Below, piece by piece: positions 53,011-60,786 of a stretch of 64,000 nucleotides of DNA (the first letter of the stretch is position 1; each line of letters starts with the position of its first letter). The position numbers were made by a program, and so were the translations under genes. The notes below the pieces were generated by a model. It saw only the letters and a program-made list of their open reading frames with translations. It made no database searches and was not told where the DNA came from. The DNA is from DATFVJ01 sp035517695 (GTDB lineage: Bacteria; Actinomycetota; Actinomycetes; Streptosporangiales; Streptosporangiaceae): contig DATIYI010000326.1 in NCBI GenBank assembly GCA_035517695.1, positions 1 through 64,000 of the forward strand, given 5' to 3'.

Positions 53011-53178
53011 ATGAGCGGCGTCGCTGTGCTCGCCCGGGGGGCGACCCCCGGACCCCCGCTGCGCCGCAGCCCAGCTACGCCATGCGGCAGCCGCATGAGC
53101 GGCGTCGCTGTGCTCGCCCGGGGGGCGACCCCCGGACCCCCGCTGCGCCGCAGCCCAGCTACGCCATGCGGCAGCCGT
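53011..53178. repeat. 84-bp tandem repeat, two near-identical copies
   Basis: Copies start at 53011 and 53095 (ATGAGCGGCGTCGCTGTGCT in both) and are almost identical. Each contains the inverted repeat GGGGGCGACCCCC. The array lies between the integrase fragment and the 3' end of the S9 peptidase gene. Confidence 0.95.
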
Positions 53179-55517
53179 TATGACTTGTGGGTGAGGGAGA
53201 TGACCCAGGCCGCAAGCTCGGCCTCGTAGGAAAGCGAGCTCGACCGCCCGGCCGGCCCGCGGTGGGCGGCTGCGCCGAGCTCGGGTCGCAGCAGGATGCG
53301 GTTGCCGCGCGTGTCGGCGGCACGCAACGCCGCGACCCACTTGGCCGGCTCGGAGATCATCACACGGGGATCGTGCAGGACCCCGGTGACGAGCAGCGGG
53401 GGCCGCGGCACATCGGTCACGTTCTCGGCCGGCGTGTACGCGCGCATCCAGCCGAACTGGTCTTCGTCGGCCGGGTCGCCCCACTCGTCGTATTCGTTGA
53501 CCGTGAGCGGGATGGCCGGGTCGAGCATCTGGTTGAGCAGATCCACGGCGGGCGCTTCCGCTATCACGCCTGCCCAGCGGTCCGGCCAGAACGTGTAGCC
53601 CACGCCCACGGTGAGCCCTCCTGCCGACAGGCCACGGCACGCCACCCGGCCAGGAGCGGCCCAGCCCGCGGCCACGAGATGATCGCGGACGGCGACGAAA
53701 TCGCTGAACGTATTGGGCTTGGCCGCCAAGCGCCCGTCCAGCCACCAGCGGCGGCCAAGCTCGCCGCCGCCGCGGATGTGCCCGATCGCGTACACGAAGC
53801 CGCGGTCGAGCAGGCTCGCGAGGATGACGGAGAACCGCGGGTTCGCACATGCCTCGTACGCGCCGTAACCGTAGAGCACACAGGGCGCCTTACCGTCGCG
53901 CCGCAACCCGCGGCGGCAGGCAATGGTGACGGGGACGAGCTGGCCGTCAGGCGCCGGCGCCCAGAGCCGCTGCGTCTGGTATGCAGTCTCGTCGTAACCT
54001 GGCGGCCTGGTGGCATGCAACAGCGTCCGGTTGCCGGTGGCCAGATCCACCGACCACAAACGCTTCGGCGCGACCAGAGACTGCGTGGAGACGATCAGCT
54101 CCGTCGCGTCGTAGGCACCCCGCGCGGCGGCCTCGATGTGCCCTGCAGGCGTTTGCGGATGCTGGTCGTGATGGCTACCGTCCGGCCGCACGATCCGCAG
54201 GAAGGGGTCACCGCCCGACCGGCACGATAGAACGAGATGACCCCCCACCACGTCCAGCCTGCGGAACCTTGTCTGCGGTTCGCCACGCACTATTTCACGC
54301 CAGTTGCACAGGCCCGGTGTCTGCAAGGGCGCCGCGACCACCCGGAACTCTGGCGCGCCGTCGTTGGTGAGGATCGCGAACGTGCCGCCCGGCGCGCCGG
54401 GCGTTCGGTCAGCCACGTGCTCAGTGAAGTACTCGACGCCGGGCCGACGCGGTTCTATCAGCGCGGGTGGGTCATACGGCCTGGCCGCGGGGATGATCCA
54501 CTGTTCATTGGTGTCACGAGCCTCGGTGGAGATCACGATCCACTCACCGCTGCGTGTGGCGGCGATCGTGACGTAGAAACGCGCGTCAGGTTCGCTGAAG
54601 ACGACCGTGTCCGTGGCGGGGTCGGTGCCGATCAGGTGCCGAAGCACCCGGCACGGCCGGAACGACGCATCATGAACTACATAGAAGAAGGCGCGCGAAT
54701 TCGCGCCCCAGGCGCAGCCGTAGTAGCTGCCGCGGATACGCTCAGCCAGGTCACTACCGCTGGCGGTGTCGCGGAAGCGGAGCTCATAGGTCTCGTCGCC
54801 GACGAAATCCACCGAGTAGGCGATCAGCGCGCCGTCCGGGCTGGGTTCGCAGACGCCGAAGCGGAAGTAACTCGCCTGGCCTTCGGGTCCGCGCACATCC
54901 CCGGCGTTCTGGTGGTTGGCTCCCGTTTCCCGGGCCTTCGCCTGGGCCGCCGCCTTTGCCTGGGCCGCAGCGATTGCCGCGCCGTCGAGCACCACCCCGT
55001 AGCAGCCGTCGCTGCCTGAGCGATGGCGGCGCAACTGCGGAAACTCAGCGCCGACCGGCGTGTGCTCAACGTAGTCGTAAGGGCCACAGCGCCAGGGAAC
55101 CGAACCCTCCTCGGCCGGCAGCCGCGCCGCGAACTCGCCGCGGAGCCGATCCCGCAGCGGGCCGAGCGCGCTCACGGCCGCCTCGTAGTAGTCCCGTTCG
55201 GCCGTCAGGTAGCCGAGCAGCCGCGGGTCGCTGCGGTCCGCCATCCAGCCAAACGGCTCCGCGGTCCGCGTCCCGTGCACACTGCGGACCCACTGCTCGG
55301 CCGGTGCCACCGGCGGCGCCTCGGGCGGCGCTACTTCCGGTACTCCGGACGGCGCCGCGGGCGGCGCTCCTTGCGGTACTCCGGGCGGCAGCCCTTGTGG
55401 CACCGCGTGCGGCGCCCCTTGTGGCACACCGTGCGGCGGCCCTTGCGGCGCGGGCGCCGGGACAGGCGCTAGCGCCGGCGCCGTCAAGGGCATTGCCGGC
55501 TCGTCCTTGTGACTCAC
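53178..55517 (-). CDS. S9 family prolyl oligopeptidase/oligopeptidase B-like
   Basis: About 779 residues. After a Pro/Ala-rich leader with GVPQGAPH-type repeats (first ~60 residues), the beta-propeller of S9A peptidases is followed by the alpha/beta-hydrolase domain: PCVLYGYGAYEACANPRFS, HIRGGGELGRRWWLDGRL, nucleophile Ser in CRGLSAGGLTVG, Asp in TGVLHDPRV and His in GAAAHRGPAGR near the end. It cleaves short peptides after Pro or basic residues. GTG 55517 behind GGGGTGAT is the preferred start; 55538 is possible. Confidence 0.88.
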   Translation of the reverse strand: MSHKDEPAMPLTAPALAPVPAPAPQGPPHGVPQGAPHAVPQGLPPGVPQGAPPAAPSGVPEVAPPEAPPVAPAEQWVRSVHGTRTAEPFGWMADRSDPRLLGYLTAERDYYEAAVSALGPLRDRLRGEFAARLPAEEGSVPWRCGPYDYVEHTPVGAEFPQLRRHRSGSDGCYGVVLDGAAIAAAQAKAAAQAKARETGANHQNAGDVRGPEGQASYFRFGVCEPSPDGALIAYSVDFVGDETYELRFRDTASGSDLAERIRGSYYGCAWGANSRAFFYVVHDASFRPCRVLRHLIGTDPATDTVVFSEPDARFYVTIAATRSGEWIVISTEARDTNEQWIIPAARPYDPPALIEPRRPGVEYFTEHVADRTPGAPGGTFAILTNDGAPEFRVVAAPLQTPGLCNWREIVRGEPQTRFRRLDVVGGHLVLSCRSGGDPFLRIVRPDGSHHDQHPQTPAGHIEAAARGAYDATELIVSTQSLVAPKRLWSVDLATGNRTLLHATRPPGYDETAYQTQRLWAPAPDGQLVPVTIACRRGLRRDGKAPCVLYGYGAYEACANPRFSVILASLLDRGFVYAIGHIRGGGELGRRWWLDGRLAAKPNTFSDFVAVRDHLVAAGWAAPGRVACRGLSAGGLTVGVGYTFWPDRWAGVIAEAPAVDLLNQMLDPAIPLTVNEYDEWGDPADEDQFGWMRAYTPAENVTDVPRPPLLVTGVLHDPRVMISEPAKWVAALRAADTRGNRILLRPELGAAAHRGPAGRSSSLSYEAELAAWVISLTHKS

Positions 55518-55816
55518 TGCATCACCCCGGCGCTTCACTCCCGCAGCAAGCTCACGCCACTAGCTCCACCCATTTTACGCGGGGCGGCAGGAGCTCGAGC
55601 ACCTCTCCGTTGCGCCAGCCTGCCACATGCGTGGTGAGCTAGTAGCTAGCGGCCCGGTAAGCGCCCGTGCGGCTCAGCCTGGGCTGACCGCGTCGGGGCG
55701 CGCCGACGCCAGCGTTATCCCCGAAATGATCTTGAGACGGAAGGGTGGAAGCCGGGCAACCTGGCGTCCAACGAGGCATCAGTGTGGCGAGAACGAGCCC
55801 ACCGCGTGCCGCCGGT

Positions 55817-56650
55817 TCAGCCATACCTGTTCTCGACGGCCGCCGAGATCAATGTGGCGACCGCCTTGAAACAGCGGATCATCTCGTAGGCCGTGGGGCT
55901 GTCGTAGGCGACCGTCCGCTCGCCGGCCTGCTCGACCGTCGGCACGATCGCTGCCGCCTGAGCCAGCTGTACGGCATCGACATCCACCTCGACGTGGTAG
56001 GTGGTAGCAACCGCGGGCGCCCTGCTGCCGGCGAGCTTGCCCATACCTGCCGCTGCGGACCGGATATCCGCGGCCGTCGCGGAGGGACTTCTGCAGACGG
56101 CCGAGTACCTGCTCACGCACTCCTTAACCACGACCGCTCGTGCCTGCGGGGCATAACCCGCCGCGTCGGCGCAGGTTTGATCGTCGCCAGTGACGAGGAC
56201 GACCGGTACCCCATACTCGGCCGCGACCAGGGCATTGAGCCGACCCTCGCTGGCTGGCTCACCGTTCACCCGCACACCGATGATCGAATTCGGCAGGTAG
56301 GTGTGGGCGAGCACACCCTCCTCGCCCGCCCCCGCGTGGTAGCCAACGAAGGCGACAGCGGTCACGTCGGGATGTTGGATGCCCTCCACCATGCCCAGCT
56401 CCTTGTGCCGGCCGGTCAGCATGGCCGCCCGCCCGTCGAGTTCCTCGAGCAGCAGGTTACGCATTGTGGCGTGCGCCTCGTTGACGACGACACCGGTAGC
56501 GCCTGCGTCGAAGAAGCCCGCGATGGCGGCGTTGACGTCCGAGGTGAACATCCGTCGGCAGCGCTGCCACTGCTCGGTACCCGGCTCCACGTCGGCGGGC
56601 CAGGTGACGCCGGTGGCGCCCTCCATGTCCGCGGAAATGAGGACCTTCAT
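55817..56650 (-). CDS. M55 family D-aminopeptidase (DppA-like)
   Basis: A 277-residue zinc aminopeptidase of the DppA family, which removes D-amino acids (D-Ala) from peptides, possibly in cell-wall peptide recycling. Seen: KVLISADMEGATGV (zinc ligands Asp and Glu), VVVNEAHATMRNLL, FVGYHAGAGEEGVLAHTY. The start MKVLISADMEG at 56650 matches the family; an extra 8 residues upstream do not. It runs in the same direction as, and 299 bp upstream of, the S9 peptidase gene. Confidence 0.9.
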   Translation of the reverse strand: MKVLISADMEGATGVTWPADVEPGTEQWQRCRRMFTSDVNAAIAGFFDAGATGVVVNEAHATMRNLLLEELDGRAAMLTGRHKELGMVEGIQHPDVTAVAFVGYHAGAGEEGVLAHTYLPNSIIGVRVNGEPASEGRLNALVAAEYGVPVVLVTGDDQTCADAAGYAPQARAVVVKECVSRYSAVCRSPSATAADIRSAAAGMGKLAGSRAPAVATTYHVEVDVDAVQLAQAAAIVPTVEQAGERTVAYDSPTAYEMIRCFKAVATLISAAVENRYG

Positions 56651-56875
56651 GCCTTCAGCATGCCCGGTGTTCATGCTTGTGGGCCGGGAATTGCCCGACC
56701 TTTCGCTGACGCCGTGAGCTGACCTCCATCACAACGCCGCCAGGGCGCCGCGCGATCTCCCAAGTCACGAACGGCCCTGGCCTGCCGCGACGCAGGCTCT
56801 GCCCGGCCTCGGGCACCTCCCACGCCGTGGCTGCCCTGCGGCGCGAGAGGGCGGGCTGACGAAGCTCGCGGACGA

Positions 56876-57426
56876 ATGCCTCGAGGCCCGCCCACCGGGA
56901 TCGCACTCGGCTCGGCCAGCATCTTCGGTGGATTCGTGCTGGCCCTCGTCCTCGGGTCGGTGCTCAGTCAGGGCAGCCAGGTCAGCCTGCTCCTGATCAT
57001 TGGCGCCGCTACGTGTCCGCAGCGGCCATGCTGCTCGCGCCGTGGGTCGCCATGCGGGGTGCCGAGGCGATGCTGCTGCGGCTTGTCGTGATCATGACGG
57101 CAGCCGGATGCCTCGCGCTCGCGGTGCGGCCCGGGGTGGCAGCCGGTGTGGTCATGATGTTCTTCGCCGGAGCGCTGCTGCTCGCATCGCTGCCGGTGGT
57201 GCTTGAGATCGCTGAACGCAGGGCAGGTGACGCCGGAGCCACCGCCGCGGCCCTCCGCTGGCTGGCCGGAAACGCCGGCGGCCTGATCGTCGCCCGCATT
57301 GTGCAGGCACTGCTCAACGAACCCGCCGCCGCCTCGCGGTCATGGCCGCCGTCATGGTGCTCGCCCTTCCGCTGACCCGCCGCCGGATGCTTGGCCAGCC
57401 CGCAACGGTGGAAGTCCAGAAATAAT
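56876..57426 (+). pseudogene. Frameshifted MFS transporter C-terminal half
   Basis: Transmembrane-type sequence is spread over three frames: SIFGGFVLALVLGSVLSQGS (from ~56920), then AAMLLAPWVAMRGAEAMLLR to ALRWLAGNAGGLIVARIVQA (57013-57340), then MAAVMVLALPLTRRRML up to a TAA at 57424-57426. Together they resemble the last helices of a major facilitator superfamily transporter. At least two frame changes and the missing N-terminal half make it a pseudogene. Confidence 0.6.
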
Positions 57427-57533
57427 CACCGCATGGGCACGATTGGGCAAACAGTAAATTAACCGAGGATGGCTATAGTGCGTCGTATCCGGTGCCGCCA
57501 GCGGGCGCGACCGCCGACATTCATCTGGCAAGG

Positions 57534-57608
57534 TACGTGAGTCAACCTGGCAAGGTACGTGAGTCAACCTGGCCAGGTACGTGAGTCAACACTGATACGT
57601 GAGTCAAC
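57534..57608. repeat. Tandem TACGTGAGTCAAC repeats before the CYTH-CHAD gene
   Basis: TACGTGAGTCAAC occurs at 57534, 57556, 57578 and 57596, spaced 22, 22 and 18 bp, within 100 bp upstream of the CYTH-CHAD start. Spacing near two helical turns fits either a slippage array or several sites for one DNA-binding protein. Confidence 0.85.
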
Positions 57609-57625
57609 ACTGACGGGAGGCGAGG

Positions 57626-59263
57626 TTGCCCCAGCAGCTTCGCGAGTTCGTAATCGAAGAGACCAGCACGGTAACCGGGCCTGCCACCGCCGCTGGCACG
57701 GGTACGGCTGCGTGGAACGGGATGGCCGACGTGCTGCGCTCCACGTTCCAGCTCGCCGCGGACGGCTCGCGCACGGTGCGGCGGGTGTGGCTGGACACGT
57801 TCGACTGGCGCCTGCACCACGCGGGCTGCACGCTCGAGTACGTCAGTGGCGGCGGCATGCACGAGGTCACCCTTGGCACACATGGGGGCGCACGGGTTAC
57901 CGCGGCCGTGCCGCGAATGAGCCTGCCGTGCATGTCCGGCACGCTTCCCGCTGGTCTGCTGCGCGAACGCGTCGCGCCGCTCGCCGGACTCCGGGCGCTG
58001 CTCCCTGTCGCCACGGCCGCGAGCACCCAGCGCACTTTGCGCCTGCTCGACGGCGAAGACAAGACGGTCGTGCGCCTCACCATCGACCACGGGTCGCTTC
58101 GCGGCCCGGCCGCGACGGCGTTGCCGCCGCGACTGACGGTGACGCCGGTACGCGGCTATGATGCGCAGGCCGATCGGGTCGAGCGGCTGCTCGCCGAACT
58201 GCCCGGCCTGACCGCGGCCGACGGATCGGCCTTCGCGCTGACACTCGCCGCCGTCGGGCGCCGGGCGGGCGACTACAGCAGCGCGGTGGACGTCGCGCTG
58301 ACATCGTCGATGCCGGCGGGCGCGGCCGTCGCGGCCGTACTTCTGCGCCTGCTCGACATAGTGGAAGCGAACGTCGACGGCGTCATCCGCGACATCGACA
58401 CCGAGTTCCTGCACGATCTGCGGGTGACGGTACGCCGCACCAGGGCCGCGCTGAAACTCGCGGGCGACGCGCTGCCTGGCGACCTGGCGGCAAGGTTCGC
58501 CGCCGAATTCAAGTGGCTCGGGCAGCTCACCACATCGACCCGCGACCTGGACGTGCACCTGCTCGGCTTCGCCGAGGCGGCAGCGGGCCTCGTCACGGCG
58601 GCACCTGCCGATCTCGCGCCGCTGCACGGCAGCCTCGTCCGTTATCGCGCGGCCGAGCACCGCCGCCTAGTCCGTGGGCTACGCTCGGCCCGCTTCACCG
58701 AGCTCACCAGGCAATGGCGGATCGCACTGGCCAACATCGCGCCCGGCAGCACCGCGGCGGGCACGCAGGCCCGCGGGTCCGCCCGTGACAGGGAAGGACC
58801 AGGGCAGGCACCCATTGCCGACCTTGCCGCGGCGCGGGTCCAGCGGGCGTACCGCAGGCTCACGAGGACCGGCGCGGCCGTCACCGCGAGCTCACCAGAA
58901 GAGGACCTGCACACGGTCCGCAAGCGCGGCAAGGAACTGCGGTACCTGCTCGAGTTCTTCGCCGCGCTGCACGACCCGCCGACACACCGCAGCGCTGTCA
59001 GGGAGCTGAAGCAGTTGCAGGACTGCCTCGGCGAGATCCAGGACGGGCACGTACAGCGCGAGGCGATACGTACGCTCGCCGCACGGATGGTGGCCGAGCG
59101 CGCCGCGCCAGCCGCCACACTCCTCGCCATGGGCGAGCTCGCGGCGCAGCTTGACGCGGCGGCGACCGGGGCACGCGACGACTTCGGCAGGCGTTTCGCC
59201 CGGTTCACCGGGGGCCGCAACGCCCGGCTCATCGCCAGCCTCACAAAGGTCGCGGCCGCGTGA
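57626..59263 (+). CDS. CYTH and CHAD domain protein
   Basis: A 545-residue protein with a diverged CYTH domain (residues ~1-210: LDTFDWRLHHAGCTLEYVSG, VRLTIDHGS) and a CHAD domain (from ~235: FLHDLRVTVRRTRAALKL, TSTRDLDVHL, LHTVRKRGKELRYLLEFF) rich in conserved His/Arg. CHAD domains bind inorganic polyphosphate and locate to polyphosphate granules; CYTH enzymes act on triphosphates. The typical ExExK motif of CYTH is not clear here. The TTG start has GGGAGGCGAGG before it. Its stop overlaps the ParA-like gene start by 4 bp. Confidence 0.87.
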   Translation: MPQQLREFVIEETSTVTGPATAAGTGTAAWNGMADVLRSTFQLAADGSRTVRRVWLDTFDWRLHHAGCTLEYVSGGGMHEVTLGTHGGARVTAAVPRMSLPCMSGTLPAGLLRERVAPLAGLRALLPVATAASTQRTLRLLDGEDKTVVRLTIDHGSLRGPAATALPPRLTVTPVRGYDAQADRVERLLAELPGLTAADGSAFALTLAAVGRRAGDYSSAVDVALTSSMPAGAAVAAVLLRLLDIVEANVDGVIRDIDTEFLHDLRVTVRRTRAALKLAGDALPGDLAARFAAEFKWLGQLTTSTRDLDVHLLGFAEAAAGLVTAAPADLAPLHGSLVRYRAAEHRRLVRGLRSARFTELTRQWRIALANIAPGSTAAGTQARGSARDREGPGQAPIADLAAARVQRAYRRLTRTGAAVTASSPEEDLHTVRKRGKELRYLLEFFAALHDPPTHRSAVRELKQLQDCLGEIQDGHVQREAIRTLAARMVAERAAPAATLLAMGELAAQLDAAATGARDDFGRRFARFTGGRNARLIASLTKVAAA

Positions 59264-60012
59264 GGGTTTACGCCACGTACAACGTCAAGGGCGGGGTCGG
59301 CAAGACCTCGGCGGCGGTCAACCTCGCCTACCTGGCGAGCCGCGAGGGCAGCACTCTGCTCTGGGATCTGGATCCGCAGGCCGCGGCGACATTTCTGTTC
59401 CGGATCCGGCCGCGGGTCAAAGGCGGCAGCAAGGCTCTGGTCCGCGGCGCGCGACCGCTGGACGCCGCGATCAAGGGCACCGACTTCGACAAACTCGACC
59501 TGCTGCCTGCCGACTTTACCTACCGCAGGATGGACCTTGTCCTCGACGCGGCCAAGAAACCCACCCGGCAGATCGCCCGGCTGCTCACGCCGCTGGCGCG
59601 CGAGTACGACACCGTCTTCCTCGACTGCCCGCCGAGCATGTCGCTGGCATCAGAGAACGTGCTGAACGCCGCGGACACCCTGATCGTGCCGCTCATCCCG
59701 ACGACGCTCTGCACGCGCACCCTCGACCAGCTCACCGGCTTCGTCGGCGCGTTCGATGGCCGCCGGCCGGCCATCGTGGCGTTTTTCTCCATGGTCGACA
59801 GGCGTAAACGGCTGCACCGCGACATCGTCGAACACCTACCGGAAGAACGCTCCGACGTCGCCACCGCCGCGGTCCCCGCCCTGTCGCTGATCGAGCAGAT
59901 GGCAGTCCGCCGCGCGCCGCTGCCCGCCTACGCCCCACGGAGCACAGCCGCGCAGTGCTACCGGGATCTGTGGAAAGAGATCTCGGCTAGTGGTGGCGAA
60001 GCGCTCAAGTAA
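59260..60012 (+). CDS. ParA/MinD family ATPase
   Basis: A 250-residue deviant Walker A ATPase: VKGGVGKTS (residues 9-17), LLWDLDPQAAAT (switch), VFLDCPPSMSLASENVL (Walker B), VPLIPTTLCTRTLDQ. ParA-type proteins position DNA or cytosolic cargo by ATP-dependent cycling on the nucleoid. There is no parB or parS nearby; instead the gene is translationally coupled (overlapping GTGA) to a CYTH-CHAD gene. It is therefore an orphan ParA probably serving a non-chromosomal cargo. Confidence 0.9.
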   Translation: MRVYATYNVKGGVGKTSAAVNLAYLASREGSTLLWDLDPQAAATFLFRIRPRVKGGSKALVRGARPLDAAIKGTDFDKLDLLPADFTYRRMDLVLDAAKKPTRQIARLLTPLAREYDTVFLDCPPSMSLASENVLNAADTLIVPLIPTTLCTRTLDQLTGFVGAFDGRRPAIVAFFSMVDRRKRLHRDIVEHLPEERSDVATAAVPALSLIEQMAVRRAPLPAYAPRSTAAQCYRDLWKEISASGGEALK

Positions 60013-60149
60013 CTGACGCATCCGGCCTCCCGCCTCGCGGTATCCCTCGTCTGGCAGGGCAGCGGGGCGAGGCGTGGCCGCCGATGGGTGTCAGCCGTCA
60101 CACGGCAGGCATTCTGATGGCTAGCAGCAGAAACCGAGGAGTTGGCACT

Positions 60150-60680
60150 ATGTCCGTTCGCCGCCTGAATCACGCCGTGCTTTATGTCAGCGATGTATCA
60201 CGTTCGGTGAAGTTCTACCGCGACGCGCTCGGTTTCGAGATTGCGACCGAGATCCCGGGCCGCGCCGCATTCCTGCGCGCGCCTGGCACCTCCAACGACC
60301 ATGATCTCGGGCTGTTCCAGGTCGCAGCCGCCGCGCAGCCGTCAGGGAGCGGGCCAGGCGCCCGGCGCGCCGACGGCGCGCCACGGCCCGGCCTCTACCA
60401 CCTCGCCTGGGAGGTCGGGACCCTGCCCGAGCTTGTGGAGATGCGCGGTAGGCTCGCCGCGCACGGCGTCCTCGTCGGCGCGAGCGACCACCGGGTGTCG
60501 AAGTCGCTGTACGCGAAGGATCCTGACGGTATCGAGTTCGAGGTGATGTGGCGGGTTCCGGTGCAGGACTGGGCGGAAGAGCTGCGCACGGGCGAGATGA
60601 TCGCGCCGCTCGACCTCGACGCGGCGCTCGCTCGCTGGGGTGACCTGGTGACAGGCGCCGCCGCAGGTTCGGCGACCTGA
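60150..60680 (+). CDS. VOC family (glyoxalase/extradiol dioxygenase-like) protein
   Basis: A 176-residue protein with paired betaalphabetabetabeta modules: LNHAVLYVSDVSRSVKFYRDALGF, GLYHLAWEVGTLPELVEM, and YAKDPDGIEFEVMW. Metal ligands His (NHAV), His (YHLA) and Glu (FEVMW) are present. Members include glyoxalases, extradiol dioxygenases and antibiotic-binding proteins; the role here is unknown. GAGGAG precedes the ATG at 60150, which decides it over an upstream ATG at 60084. Confidence 0.85.
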   Translation: MSVRRLNHAVLYVSDVSRSVKFYRDALGFEIATEIPGRAAFLRAPGTSNDHDLGLFQVAAAAQPSGSGPGARRADGAPRPGLYHLAWEVGTLPELVEMRGRLAAHGVLVGASDHRVSKSLYAKDPDGIEFEVMWRVPVQDWAEELRTGEMIAPLDLDAALARWGDLVTGAAAGSAT

Positions 60681-60750
60681 CCGGCCGCGGGCCGCCGGGG
60701 GCGGGCGCGGCGCAGCGGATCCCGCGTTGCCGCACCGATCGGCCGGTATT

Positions 60751-60770
60751 ATTACTTGCTGGTAGGTAAT
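60751..60770. promoter_or_regulatory. Imperfect palindrome, TetR-operator-like
   Basis: ATTACTTGCTGGTAGGTAAT is an imperfect 20-bp dyad (14 of 20 positions symmetric) lying 17 bp before the start of the CocE/NonD hydrolase gene. ATTAC...GTAAT dyads of this kind are typical of TetR-family operators in actinomycetes. No TetR gene is adjacent. Confidence 0.45.
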
Positions 60771-60786
60771 CGGATAGGGGGCGAAA

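Noticed and set aside
59260..60012. Plasmid or chromosome partition locus
   Set aside because: No ParB gene or parS-like repeats follow the ParA-like gene.
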